Source of the DNA: Microbacterium sp. CH12i
GTDB taxonomy: Bacteria > Actinomycetota > Actinomycetes > Actinomycetales > Microbacteriaceae
Reading direction: 5' to 3'
Assembly (NCBI RefSeq): GCF_000685355.1
Contig: NZ_JHET01000003.1
Location: 124,001-188,000 of the forward strand
DNA: 64,000 nucleotides
Within the stretch, counting starts at the first letter, position 1. Each line of letters starts with the position of its first letter. Below, piece after piece: positions 38,899-47,540 of the stretch. Below the pieces are notes generated by a model, which had not been told where the DNA came from, searched no databases, and worked only from the letters and a program-made list of their open reading frames with translations. A program made the translations under genes and the position numbers.

Positions 38899-39974
38899 AG
38901 CCCATGCTTTCCGTCGTTCACTCATTCACCGATCTCACCCAGGGCGAGGTCGACATCCACGGCGGCAAGGGGGCGTCCCTCATCACGATGACGGGTGCCG
39001 GCATGCCGGTGCCGCCCGGATTCGTCATCACGACCGGCGCGTTCGACGAGTTCCGGGATGCCAGTGGCCTGTCCGATCTGATCGACTCAGAGCTCGACGC
39101 GCTCGACGTGAACGACGTCAAGGCGGTGGATGCGGCATCCGCGCGCATCCGCGGGGCACTCGAGAAGGCGGCTATTCCCGACTCCGTCCGCTCGCAGGTT
39201 CGCGATGCCTACCAGGCCCTCATGGATCGTATCGGCCGCGAGACCCCCGTCGCGGTGCGTTCCAGCGCGACCGCGGAGGATCTTCCGGATGCCTCGTTCG
39301 CCGGCCAGCAGGACACCTACCTGTGGATCAACGGCGCGGAATCCGTCAAGGAGCATGTGCGGCGCTGCTGGGCCTCGCTGTATACCTCGCGGGCGATCAC
39401 CTACCGCCGTGCAAACAACATCGACGAAGTCGGCCTGTCCATGGCGGTCGTGGTGCAGAAGATGGTCAACGCGCGCACCGCCGGCGTTGCGATGACCCTC
39501 GATCCCGCCACCGGAGACCGTTCAAAAGTCGTCATCGATGCGTCCTACGGGCTCGGCGAACTCGTCGTCTCGGGCACTGTGACACCCGACAACACCGTGC
39601 TCGACAAGATCACCTTCGCCGTCGTGCGCCAGCACCTCGGCGACAAGGCGCGCGAGCTCGTCCCGGTCGACGGCAGCCTCGTCGAACGGCACGTCGATAA
39701 CGCCCGGCGCTCCGTTCCCTGCCTCAGCACGGTCGAGCTGCGAGCCGTCGCGGAGCTTGCCAAGCGAGCCGAGAAGCACTACCGCGTGCCGCAGGACATC
39801 GAGTGGGCCATCGACGCTGACCTGCCCGATGGCGAAAACCTGCTGCTGCTCCAGGCCCGACCCGAGACCGTGCACGGCGCGAAGCCGCTGACGGCGACCG
39901 TGCCGCAGGTCGCCGCGACGAGCGGATTCTCGCTCGGGAGCATCACGGCGTCGCTGACGCGCGTATCCGCCTGA
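38895..39974 (+). CDS. PEP-synthase-like ATP-binding subunit (CreH/CreI-type aryl phosphate synthase)
   Basis: A 359-residue protein equal to the N-terminal nucleotide-binding (PPDK_N) part of PEP synthase: GGKGASLITMTGAGMPVPPGFVI at the start, VAVRSSATAEDLPDASFAGQQ, MTLDPATGDRS, DASYGLGELVVSG and a LLLQARPETV end. It lacks the phosphohistidine and PEP-binding domains, so it must work with the next gene. In the cre pathway such a pair (CreHI) uses ATP to phosphorylate the phenolic hydroxyl of 4-cresol. The phenylphosphate synthase of anaerobic phenol degraders is built similarly. The ATG overlaps the P450 stop (ATGA). Which of the letters H or I applies I cannot say. Confidence 0.85.
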   Translation: MKPMLSVVHSFTDLTQGEVDIHGGKGASLITMTGAGMPVPPGFVITTGAFDEFRDASGLSDLIDSELDALDVNDVKAVDAASARIRGALEKAAIPDSVRSQVRDAYQALMDRIGRETPVAVRSSATAEDLPDASFAGQQDTYLWINGAESVKEHVRRCWASLYTSRAITYRRANNIDEVGLSMAVVVQKMVNARTAGVAMTLDPATGDRSKVVIDASYGLGELVVSGTVTPDNTVLDKITFAVVRQHLGDKARELVPVDGSLVERHVDNARRSVPCLSTVELRAVAELAKRAEKHYRVPQDIEWAIDADLPDGENLLLLQARPETVHGAKPLTATVPQVAATSGFSLGSITASLTRVSA

Positions 39975-40035
39975 TTCCTAGACACGCAACACCCGAACCC
40001 GACGCGATGACGCGTCGGAGAAAGCAAGGATTCCC

Positions 40036-41897
40036 ATGGCACTCCGCTCATTCCTGAAGCCATCTGAGCTGACCGTTCCGGCCGGCGCTGAAGGCTGGGA
40101 GCAGCTGTACCCGTACTACCTCTCGTTCCAGGATGACCAGCTCTCGGGCGACGATGACAAGTTCTGGTTCTGCGACAGCCAGCACTGGCCGACGGTGTTC
40201 CGCCCGTTCGAGACGATCACGGGCGAATTCGCCGTCAAGTGTCTCGGCCAGTTCAACGCGCGACACCTCCTCATTCCGAACGCGAACGGCATCGAGTTCC
40301 GCGTACACCTCGCTATCTCTACATGTCGCCGATTCCGGTGCCCGTCGAGAAGATCGCCGACCGCGTGCCGCACTTCGAGGAGCGCGCCGGCTACTACTTC
40401 CAGAACTGGGAGCCGCTGCTGGAGAAATGGTACGGAAAGATTAAGGGAACGATCAGCGAACTTGAGTCACTGACCTTCGAGAAGCTCCCCGAGATGGTGC
40501 CGATCGAAGACATCCGCTCGGGCAAGTCGATGGACGGCTCCGAGGTTCTCCTGGAGAACTACGACCGGCTCATCCAGCTGTGCTACCAGGCCTACCAGTA
40601 CCACTTCGAGTTCCTGAACCTCGGATATATCGCCTACCTCGATTTCTTCATGTTCTGCAAGCAGGTGTTCCCCGACATCCCCGAGCTGAGCATCGCCACG
40701 ATGGTGCAGGGCGTTGACATGGAGCTGTTCCGCCCCGACGACGAGCTCAAGAAGCTCGCGATCCTCGCGCGGGAACTCACGCTGGAGTCGGCATTTGGCA
40801 ACACCGCCGACGTCGAGGGAACGCTCGCGATGATCGCAGCGCTGCCGCGCGGCGACGAGTGGATCGCCGCCTATGAGGGTGCTCAACAGCCGTGGTTCAA
40901 CTTCACCGTCGGCAACGGCATGTACGGCCACGACAAGTACTGGATCGAGCACCAGGAGATTCCGCTCGGCTATATCCGGGACTACATCCGGCGCCTCGAC
41001 GGCGGACACGACATCCAGCGTCCGATCGACGAGCTGATCGCCGAGCGCGAGCGGATCAAGTCGGAGTACCGCGAGCTGCTCGAAGGCGAGGCGCTCGACA
41101 CGTTCAATGCCAAGCTCGCGCTGGCCGAGACGGCCTACCCCTACGTTGAGAACCACAACTTCTACATCGAGCACTGGGCGATGAGCGTGTTCTGGCGCAA
41201 GGTGCGCGAGCTCTCGCGGATGCTTCAGGCGGAGGGCTTCTGGCCCGACGAGGACGGCATCTTCTACCTGGGCCGCAACGAGGTGCGCGACGCGCTGTTC
41301 GACCTGGTCACCGGATGGGGCGTCGGAGCTGATCCGGTGGGCCCGGCGTACTGGCCCACCGAGATCGAGCGTCGCCGTGGGATCGTCGATGCGCTCAAGA
41401 CGCAGCGACCGCAGATCGCGCTGAACACGCCACCCGAGGAGATCACTGAGCCCTTCACCTCGATGCTCTACGGCATCACGACCGAGCAGGTGAACAGCTG
41501 GCTCTCCGACGACGAAAGCGGCGGCAGCCTGCTGCGCGGGATGGCGGCATCGCCCGGCTCTGTCGAGGGTCGAGCCCGCGTCATCGCGAGCCCCGATGAT
41601 CTCGACCAGGTGCAGGAGGGCGAGATCCTCGTGGCATCCGTCACGGCTCCGTCGTGGGGCCCGATCTTTGGCAAGATCAAGGCGACGGTCACCGACATCG
41701 GCGGCATGATGAGCCACGCCGCGATCGTGTGCCGCGAGTACAACCTGCCGGCGGTCACCGGCACGGGAACGGCGAGCACGACGATTCGCACGGGACAGCT
41801 GCTGCGCGTCAACGGCACAGCGGGGACCGTCGAGATCGTCGACGAGTCCGCCGACGCCGATGGCGCGCTCGTCGGTGCGCACGGTCACGGTCATTGA
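40036..41897 (+). CDS. PEP-utilising/phosphohistidine subunit of the aryl phosphate synthase (frameshifted in this sequence)
   Basis: The repaired 620-residue partner subunit has an N-terminal region unlike PEP synthase (FLKPSELTVPAGAEGWEQLYPYY...), a long helical middle, and a C-terminal swivelling domain with the phosphohistidine motif GGMMSHAAIVCRE, His561 being the predicted carrier. This domain order recalls rifampin phosphotransferase and phenylphosphate synthase. The break is at about 40312: CAC-CTC-GC-TAT needs one base, most simply GGC (HLGYLYMSPIPVP). The start is an ATG 61 bp after the ATP-binding subunit. The His/Gly-rich tail GAHGHGH could bind metal but may have no function. Confidence 0.83.
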
Positions 41898-41937
41898 GCA
41901 CGGCCACTGAAAACCGATCATGACAAGGAGCGATGAC

Positions 41938-42686
41938 GTGGAGACGACACACGCAGGCACGGCCTTCATCACGGGAGCCGGCGGGGGCCTCGGGCGAGCG
42001 ATCGCCCAGGCACTTGCTGCGCGCGGCGTCACGGTCATCGCGGCCGACATCGATCTCGACCAGGCGCGCGAGACGGCGCGCCTGGTCGAGACGGCCGGCG
42101 GGCAGGCTCACGCCGTCTACGTCGATGTCACAGACCCGGCCTCGGCTGCAGGAGCCGTCGAGGCCGGCACCACCGCCGCGGGTCCACTCACAGCGCTCGT
42201 CAACAACGCGGCGATCTACGCCACGATCCGGCGTGCCCCGTTCGATGAGATCACGGTGGACGAATGGGATCGCGTCATGGCCGTGAATCTGCGCGGTCCG
42301 TGGGTGATGGCCGTCGCGGCCCGCGATGCGCTCGAGGACGGCGGGCGGATCGTCAACATCTCCAGCGCGACGGTCTTCAGCGGCTCCGAGCAGTGGGCGC
42401 ACTACGTCGCCTCGAAGGCGGGCGCATCGGACTCACCCGTGTACTTGCCCGCGAACTCGGCCCCCGCGGCATCACCGTCAACGCCGTGGCACCCGGTTTC
42501 ACCCTCACCGAAGCCAGTTATGCGCTCATCGATGACGCCGACAACTACGGCGTGACGCGATCGGCACTCAAGCGCTCGGCTCGGCCCGAGGACATCGTCG
42601 GCGCCATCCTCTACCTCACCGGCCCGGACAGCGGGTACATCACAGGCCAGACGCTCGTCGTCGACGGCGGCCGCCAGTTCATCTGA
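41938..42686 (+). CDS. short-chain dehydrogenase/reductase (frameshifted in this sequence)
   Basis: The repaired 249-residue SDR has the cofactor loop TGAGGGLGRA, NNAA, the catalytic Tyr156-Lys160 pair in HYVASK and the C-terminal GYITGQTLVVDGG. The break lies at about 42423, right after SKAG; one base restores IGLTRVLARELG. The Asp after the second strand (ADIDLD) suggests NAD+. In this operon it fits the alcohol dehydrogenase step, 4-hydroxybenzyl alcohol to aldehyde, done by CreC in C. glutamicum. GTG at 41938 is preferred because AAGGAG lies seven bases upstream; ATG at 41920 has none. Confidence 0.82.
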
Positions 42687-42704
42687 CACACACACGGGAG
42701 CATC

Positions 42705-43445
42705 ATGTCGAACCTGACCTCAGCAACCGCCAGCAGGCACCACGACGCAATCGTCGACACAACATCGGCGGAGGCGTTCGCTCAGGCATACCCCGTGCAG
42801 CCGATCCCGGCCACTGGCTCGATCGACACCGCGCCGATCTCGCTGTCACCCGCCGCCGACACCGATCTCGACGAGATCTGGCTGGCGGTCGAGCCCGAGA
42901 CGCGCGCGCGCCGCAACGACATCCACCTGCCCATCTCGCTCGCGTTCGCCGAGCGCCTCTGCGACGCGCATCCCGAAGCCGACCGCCTCCTCGTCCGGGT
43001 CGCGACTCTGCTGCACGACACGGGCTGGGCGCGGGTGGATGAGTCCCGCATCATCTCGGAGGGATTCGGACCCGACTGGCGCCGCTCCGGCATCCGGTTC
43101 GAGCATGAGCGGCAGGGATGCCTCGTCGCCGGCGAAGTGCTCCCTCCACTCGGCTACGATCAGCCGTTCATCGACGCAGTCTGCGCGATCATCGAGGGCC
43201 ACGACACGCGCCTGGTCGCGTACAGCATCGAGGATGCGCTCATGCGCGACGCCGATCGACTGTGGCGCTTCACCCACACGGGGGTTGCGGTCTCATCGAC
43301 CTGGTTCTCGATGACGCCCGCCCAGTACACCGACCGGCTCGAAGCCGACGTGCTGCCCGAGCTGCTCACCGTCGCGGGTGTCGAGATGGCTCGCGCCGAG
43401 CTCGAGCGATCGCGCGCGCTGCTGAAGACCGCGGTTCTCCGGTGA
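42705..43445 (+). CDS. HD-domain phosphohydrolase, copy 2 (CreD-like candidate)
   Basis: A 246-residue HD-domain hydrolase related to copy 1. Shared features are LLHDTGW with H104-D105, FEHERQG, IIEGHDTR (H166-D167) and SIEDALMRDADRLWRFTHTG. The N-terminal 60 residues differ and the C-terminus is unlike copy 1. It lies between the SDR and the aldehyde dehydrogenase genes, overlapping the latter by 4 bp, so it is an equally good candidate for removing the phosphate from the oxidised aryl phosphate. GGGAG precedes the ATG. Confidence 0.78.
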   Translation: MSNLTSATASRHHDAIVDTTSAEAFAQAYPVQPIPATGSIDTAPISLSPAADTDLDEIWLAVEPETRARRNDIHLPISLAFAERLCDAHPEADRLLVRVATLLHDTGWARVDESRIISEGFGPDWRRSGIRFEHERQGCLVAGEVLPPLGYDQPFIDAVCAIIEGHDTRLVAYSIEDALMRDADRLWRFTHTGVAVSSTWFSMTPAQYTDRLEADVLPELLTVAGVEMARAELERSRALLKTAVLR

Positions 43446-44956
43446 ACTCTCCCGCTGCTCTTGCGCCGGCCGAGCGCATCGATGCTCTTCCGCTGCCCTT
43501 CCGGCACGTCGATGACATCTTCGTCGACGGCGCGTGGGTGCGCGCGGACTCCTCAGAGCGCCGCGGAGTGATCGATCCAGCGACGGCGCAGGAGTGGGGC
43601 AGCGTTCCCGTCGGCAACCGCGCCGACCTCGATGCCGCTGTCGCAAGTGCCCGACGGGCGTTCGATCGCGGACCGTGGCCGCGCATGGCGCCCTCCGAGC
43701 GCGCGGCCGTGCTCCGGCGCGCGGCAGATCGCCTCGAACAGCTTGCCGAGCCGCTCTCACTGACCAATACGCTCGAGAACGGCACGCCCGTCGCGGAGAG
43801 CGGAGGGGCGGCCGCCAACGCCGCCTCAATCTTCCGCTACTTCGCGGGCCTCGCGCCCTTGCTCGAATCCGACGACGTGCGGCCCGCGCCGGCCGGCACG
43901 CATGAGACGGTCGTGCGCCGTGACCCGATCGGTGTCTGCGCACTCATCGCGCCGTGGAACTTCCCGATCAATCTCGTCGTCGTCAAGCTCGCTCCGGCGC
44001 TTCTGGCCGGCTGCACGGTCGTCATCAAGCCCGCATCGCTCACCCCCTTGTCCGTGCGGTTCATCGTGCAGGCACTTACCGAATCTGGCATCCCTGACGG
44101 CGTCGTGAACGTCGTGACCGGCTCGGGCGCACTCGGCGACCAACTCGTGCGGCACGACGACGTCGACAAAGTTGCGTTCACCGGATCGACCCAGGTCGGC
44201 CGCTCCATCGCCCGCCAGTGCGGTGAACTGCTGCGCCCCGTGACGCTCGAGCTCGGTGGCAAGTCCAGCGCCATCGTGCTCCCCGACACCGACCTCGCCG
44301 TGCTGCGCTCGGTGCTCATCCGCTCCAGCCTGCGCAATACCGGCCAGACGTGCTACATCTCCACGCGCATCCTCGTTCCCGACAGCCGCCACGATGAGGT
44401 CGTCGAGGCGATCGTGCAGACCGTCGCCGCGGCGCCCCAGGGTGATCCGCTCGACCCCGCCACGATCTTCGGCCCGTCGGCGAGCGCCGCGCAGCAGGCG
44501 AGTGTGCGTGCCCACATCGCGTCGGCGCGAGCCCAGGGTGCCCACGTCGCGCTGGGCGGTGCGGCGCCCGCGCTTCCCGCACCCTTCGATGCGGGGTTCT
44601 TCGTCGAGCCCACTGTTCTCACGCAGGTGACGCCAGGCATGGATGTCGCCCGCGAGGAGATCTTCGGCCCTGTCCTGACCGTGCTGCGCTACAACGAGGT
44701 CGACGAAGCTATCGCCCTCGCCAACTCGACCGAGTTCGGTCTCGGCGGGATCGTGTTCGGCGCCGACGAACGCGGTGCCCTCCAGGCCGCGGACCGCATC
44801 GACAGCGGCAGCGTTGGCATCAACTTCTTCGCCTCGAACCACGCGGCGCCGTTCGGCGGTCGGCGCGACTCGGGGCTCGGCGTCGAATACGGGCCAGAGG
44901 GGCTGCACGCCTACCTCACCTACAAGTCGATCCATCGGCACACCCCGCTCGCGTGA
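43442..44956 (+). CDS. aldehyde dehydrogenase
   Basis: A 504-residue NAD(P)-dependent ALDH: IAPWNFPINLVVVKLAPALLAG, VAFTGSTQVGRSI, the general base Glu270 in LELGGKS, the nucleophile Cys304 in NTGQTCYIS, and EEIFGPV. It starts at GTG 43442, overlapping the HD gene stop (GTGA); the frame is open for 324 bases upstream but that is a shadow of the HD gene. As last gene of the island it would oxidise 4-hydroxybenzaldehyde to 4-hydroxybenzoate (the CreG step). No 4-hydroxybenzoate hydroxylase is in the window. Confidence 0.92.
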   Translation: MNSPAALAPAERIDALPLPFRHVDDIFVDGAWVRADSSERRGVIDPATAQEWGSVPVGNRADLDAAVASARRAFDRGPWPRMAPSERAAVLRRAADRLEQLAEPLSLTNTLENGTPVAESGGAAANAASIFRYFAGLAPLLESDDVRPAPAGTHETVVRRDPIGVCALIAPWNFPINLVVVKLAPALLAGCTVVIKPASLTPLSVRFIVQALTESGIPDGVVNVVTGSGALGDQLVRHDDVDKVAFTGSTQVGRSIARQCGELLRPVTLELGGKSSAIVLPDTDLAVLRSVLIRSSLRNTGQTCYISTRILVPDSRHDEVVEAIVQTVAAAPQGDPLDPATIFGPSASAAQQASVRAHIASARAQGAHVALGGAAPALPAPFDAGFFVEPTVLTQVTPGMDVAREEIFGPVLTVLRYNEVDEAIALANSTEFGLGGIVFGADERGALQAADRIDSGSVGINFFASNHAAPFGGRRDSGLGVEYGPEGLHAYLTYKSIHRHTPLA

Positions 44957-45039
44957 TTCCCTGAGTGCTCCGGTCGAGTACACGTCGAAGGGGACACAAC
45001 TAGCCCCAAATTGCGCGTGCGGCGCACCGACGATTTGAC

Positions 45040-45086
45040 GATGGCAGGTTGCCTGCGGCTTTGACCGTCGCGGGCAACCTGCCATC
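45040..45086. terminator. long perfect hairpin after the catabolic operon
   Basis: GATGGCAGGTTGCC (45040-45053) and GGCAACCTGCCATC (45073-45086) form a 14-bp perfect stem. A T-G pair plus GCG/CGC extends it to 18 bp around an 11-nt loop. It is 84 bp past the aldehyde dehydrogenase stop. No U-run follows, so it could be an actinobacterial-type terminator or a small mobile-repeat end. Confidence 0.55.
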
Positions 45087-45135
45087 CGCAATGCCCTGAA
45101 CCCGTCTCCAACCAGGGCTTCCTTCTTCTGGAGGG

Positions 45136-45165
45136 TTGCGACACTTGTTCTAGTTCAACTAGAAT
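45136..45165 (+). promoter_or_regulatory. promoter overlapped by a 17-bp palindromic operator
   Basis: TTGCGA (45136-45141), 18-bp spacer and TAGAAT (45160-45165) form a promoter for the GntR operon. The perfect palindrome TTCTAGTTCAACTAGAA (45148-45164) spans the spacer and -10 and is a strong candidate autoregulatory site for the encoded GntR/YtrA protein. Confidence 0.7.
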
Positions 45166-45191
45166 AATTAGAAATGGGACGGAGGTGGGCG

Positions 45192-45542
45192 ATGTTGATC
45201 AGAATCGACGCGGAGAGTTCGCGTCCGCTGTTCGAACAGGTTGCCTCTTCGGTGCGTGTCGACATCCTCGCCGGGCGTCTCGTGCCTGGGGATCGGCTGC
45301 CTTCGGCACGAGAAGTGGCTGAGGCGCTCGACATCAATCTGCACACCGTACTGCGCGCATACCAGCAGCTTCGCGACGAGAAGTTGGTCGATCTCCGCCG
45401 GGGGCGCGGAGCTGTCGTCTCGGCATCCGCCGCACCCCTCGCCGAAATCGCCAGTGAAGTCACCGAGCTCGTGCGTCGCGCAGGCGCTCGGGGAATCTCG
45501 CCCGCCACGCTCGCTGCTCTCGTCTCGGAGATCGAATCATGA
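45192..45542 (+). CDS. GntR-family transcriptional regulator, YtrA subfamily
   Basis: A 116-residue repressor. An N-terminal winged helix (PLFEQVASSVRVDILAGRLVPGDRLPSAREVAEALDI..., residues about 10-75) is followed by only a short dimerisation helix, typical of YtrA-type regulators that control membrane-protein or ABC genes. ATG at 45192 follows GGAGGTG; an ATG 18 bases earlier lacks a site. Its stop overlaps the next start (ATGA). It very probably represses its own operon through the palindrome in its promoter. Confidence 0.9.
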   Translation: MLIRIDAESSRPLFEQVASSVRVDILAGRLVPGDRLPSAREVAEALDINLHTVLRAYQQLRDEKLVDLRRGRGAVVSASAAPLAEIASEVTELVRRAGARGISPATLAALVSEIES

Positions 45543-46549
45543 ATACTCCTGTTGCCATCAACGCTGACGTGCGTCGTGCACGAAGCGCGTTCGCTGTCGT
45601 TGGACTGATCGTGCCGTTGGTGGTCGCCGCCATTGCCGTCGGGGCTCTCTTGACATGGCTCCCGGGTTTACCCGATCAAATCGTCACGCACTGGGGATCG
45701 AACGGACCGGACGGCTACGGCAGCCCTATGCTTCTTGTCTGGATGCAGATCATTCTGGGCTTGGCGCTGCCGTTGATGATGACGGTCCCGATCCTGCTCA
45801 TGATGAAGCAGTCCTGGGGGGTCACCTGCCGGCTTCTCGGCGCGACGTCGCTGGCAACGTCCGGAATGGTGGCAGTCTCAACGGTCGGATCGGTGGCTAT
45901 CCAGCGCGACTCTGCCGGCGGAGAAATCGGAGTAGTGATGGCGATCGGCTTCAGCGCGATGGTGCTGCTCGGCCTGGCCGGCTGGTTCCTTCAACCGAAC
46001 GTGACAGCGACACCTGCGCCGTCGAAACAGGCGCTGCAGCTCCGGCTGGCGCCGGGGGAGAAAGCCGCATGGTTCGGAACTGCGGCGATGAGTCGCCCCG
46101 GAGTCATCACCTTGGCGCTCGCAGTGCTGATCCTGATCGTCTCCACCGTCTGGGTGTTTGCACTTGGCCAAGGGGGAGCCGGATGGATCACGCTGGTCGT
46201 GACGGTGCTGATGATTGCCCTGATCGCCACCACGCTCGTGTTCCGGGTGCGGATCAACGGTGATGGTCTGCTCATGCGCTCCATCGCCGGCTGGCCTCGC
46301 TGGAACATCCCTGCGTCGAATATCACTGAGGTTCAGGTTGTGCAGGTGAATCCGATGGCAGAGTTCGGGGGATGGGGACTGCGCCTCGCGATCGATGGGC
46401 GCATGGGCGTCGTGCTGCGCACCGGTGAAGGCCTGCAGGTAACTCGCGCGAACGGAAGGACTTTCGTCGTCACAATCGACGACGCCCGCACCGCCGCGGC
46501 AGCACTCACCGCAGCAATGAATAACCCCGACCGAGGAGAAAACTCATGA
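45539..46549 (+). CDS. DUF1648-type membrane protein
   Basis: A 336-residue membrane protein. Helices lie at about 18-40, 65-88, 100-122, 138-155, 188-208 and 215-235. Between the first two is the DUF1648 segment LPDQIVTHWGSNGPDGYG. The C-terminal 110 residues form a soluble PH-like beta domain (RINGDGLLMRSIAGWPRWNIPASNI...). Such proteins are regularly paired with YtrA-type regulators in Firmicutes (SdpI-like) and actinobacteria and are linked with envelope stress or immunity to small peptides; that role is inferred. It overlaps both neighbours by 4 bp. Confidence 0.75.
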   Translation: MNTPVAINADVRRARSAFAVVGLIVPLVVAAIAVGALLTWLPGLPDQIVTHWGSNGPDGYGSPMLLVWMQIILGLALPLMMTVPILLMMKQSWGVTCRLLGATSLATSGMVAVSTVGSVAIQRDSAGGEIGVVMAIGFSAMVLLGLAGWFLQPNVTATPAPSKQALQLRLAPGEKAAWFGTAAMSRPGVITLALAVLILIVSTVWVFALGQGGAGWITLVVTVLMIALIATTLVFRVRINGDGLLMRSIAGWPRWNIPASNITEVQVVQVNPMAEFGGWGLRLAIDGRMGVVLRTGEGLQVTRANGRTFVVTIDDARTAAAALTAAMNNPDRGENS

Positions 46550-47486
46550 CCCACATCCGGCCCGCAGCCACGATCGCCTTCATCCTGCTGGCGTGCGGCC
46601 TGGCCTGGCTCGTCGCGCTTCCGCTCTGGTTGGACGGCGGCTTGACGAATCCCCTCGCCGGCGTTCTCATCCCGATCATGATGTTCACGCCAGCACTCGC
46701 CGTGCTGATCGTGTTGCTCGCGCTTCGTCCGATCCCCAAAGGGGAGCGCCTGCGATTCCTTGGTATGTGGCCGGTGCGACCGGCCAAGCGCGTGGTCTGG
46801 ATGATGGTGCTGGGACTCTTCGGTCCGGTCGTGCTCGTCGTGGCCAGCGTCGCCGTCGCAGCGCTGTGCGGCTGGGTGCAGCTTGACCTCGTCGAGTTCT
46901 CTGGCTTCTCCGAACAGCTCGCCGCAAGCATGCCGGCCGGGGCGCCGGTGCCACCCGCGATCGTCGTCATCCTGTCTCAGCTCGTCCTGATCCCGATTGC
47001 AGCAGCAACGGTCAATGCCGTGATGGCGTTTGGTGAGGAACTCGGTTGGCGTGGATTCCTAGTGCCGGCACTTCGTCCGCTCGGCACCTGGCCCACGCTG
47101 TTGATCAGCGGTGCTATTTGGGGCCTGTGGCACTCGCCTGTCATCCTGCTGGGCTACAACTTCGGGCGTATTGACATCACTGGCGTCCTCTTCATGACGG
47201 GCGGATGCATCGCCTGGGGTGTGCTGCTGGGCTGGCTGCGTCTGCGCTCGGCGTCGTTATGGCCGGCGGTGTTCGCGCACGGTGCGATGAATGCGTCCGC
47301 TGGGCTCATCGGGTTGCTGTTCGCGGCGGGAACGACCTTCGACATGGCGTTGGCGGGACCCCTCGCGTCGCCGGATGGATCGTGTGCGCCGTTGTCGTGA
47401 TCGTCCTCGCGCTGACCGGGCAGTTCCGCAGACAGCCAGAGCTAGACGGCGCAGTCGGCCGGATGCTGTCGGCACCGCGTCGTTGA
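46546..47486 (+). CDS. CPBP (Abi) family intramembrane endopeptidase (frameshifted in this sequence)
   Basis: The repaired 313-residue polytopic protein has CPBP motif 1 FGEELGWRGFL (Glu-Glu...Arg), motif 2 WGLWHSPVIL (His) and motif 3 FAHGAMN (His). The break is at about 47364, in the last helix: ALAGPL must continue VAGWIVCAVVVIVLAL, restored by one G (CTC-GGC-GTC). Third gene of the GntR operon. With the DUF1648 protein this resembles self-immunity or bacteriocin-maturation modules, but no peptide gene is evident nearby. Confidence 0.83.
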
Positions 47487-47540
47487 AGACACGAGGCCCT
47501 GACCCTTGACGGCGCCGGCGCCCCGGGGTTGGGTGGAGCC

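Noticed and set aside
43118..43441. Long N-terminal extension of the aldehyde dehydrogenase frame
   Set aside because: It is Arg-rich shadow translation of the HD-domain gene; the family start lies at GTG 43442, which overlaps the HD stop by 4 bp.
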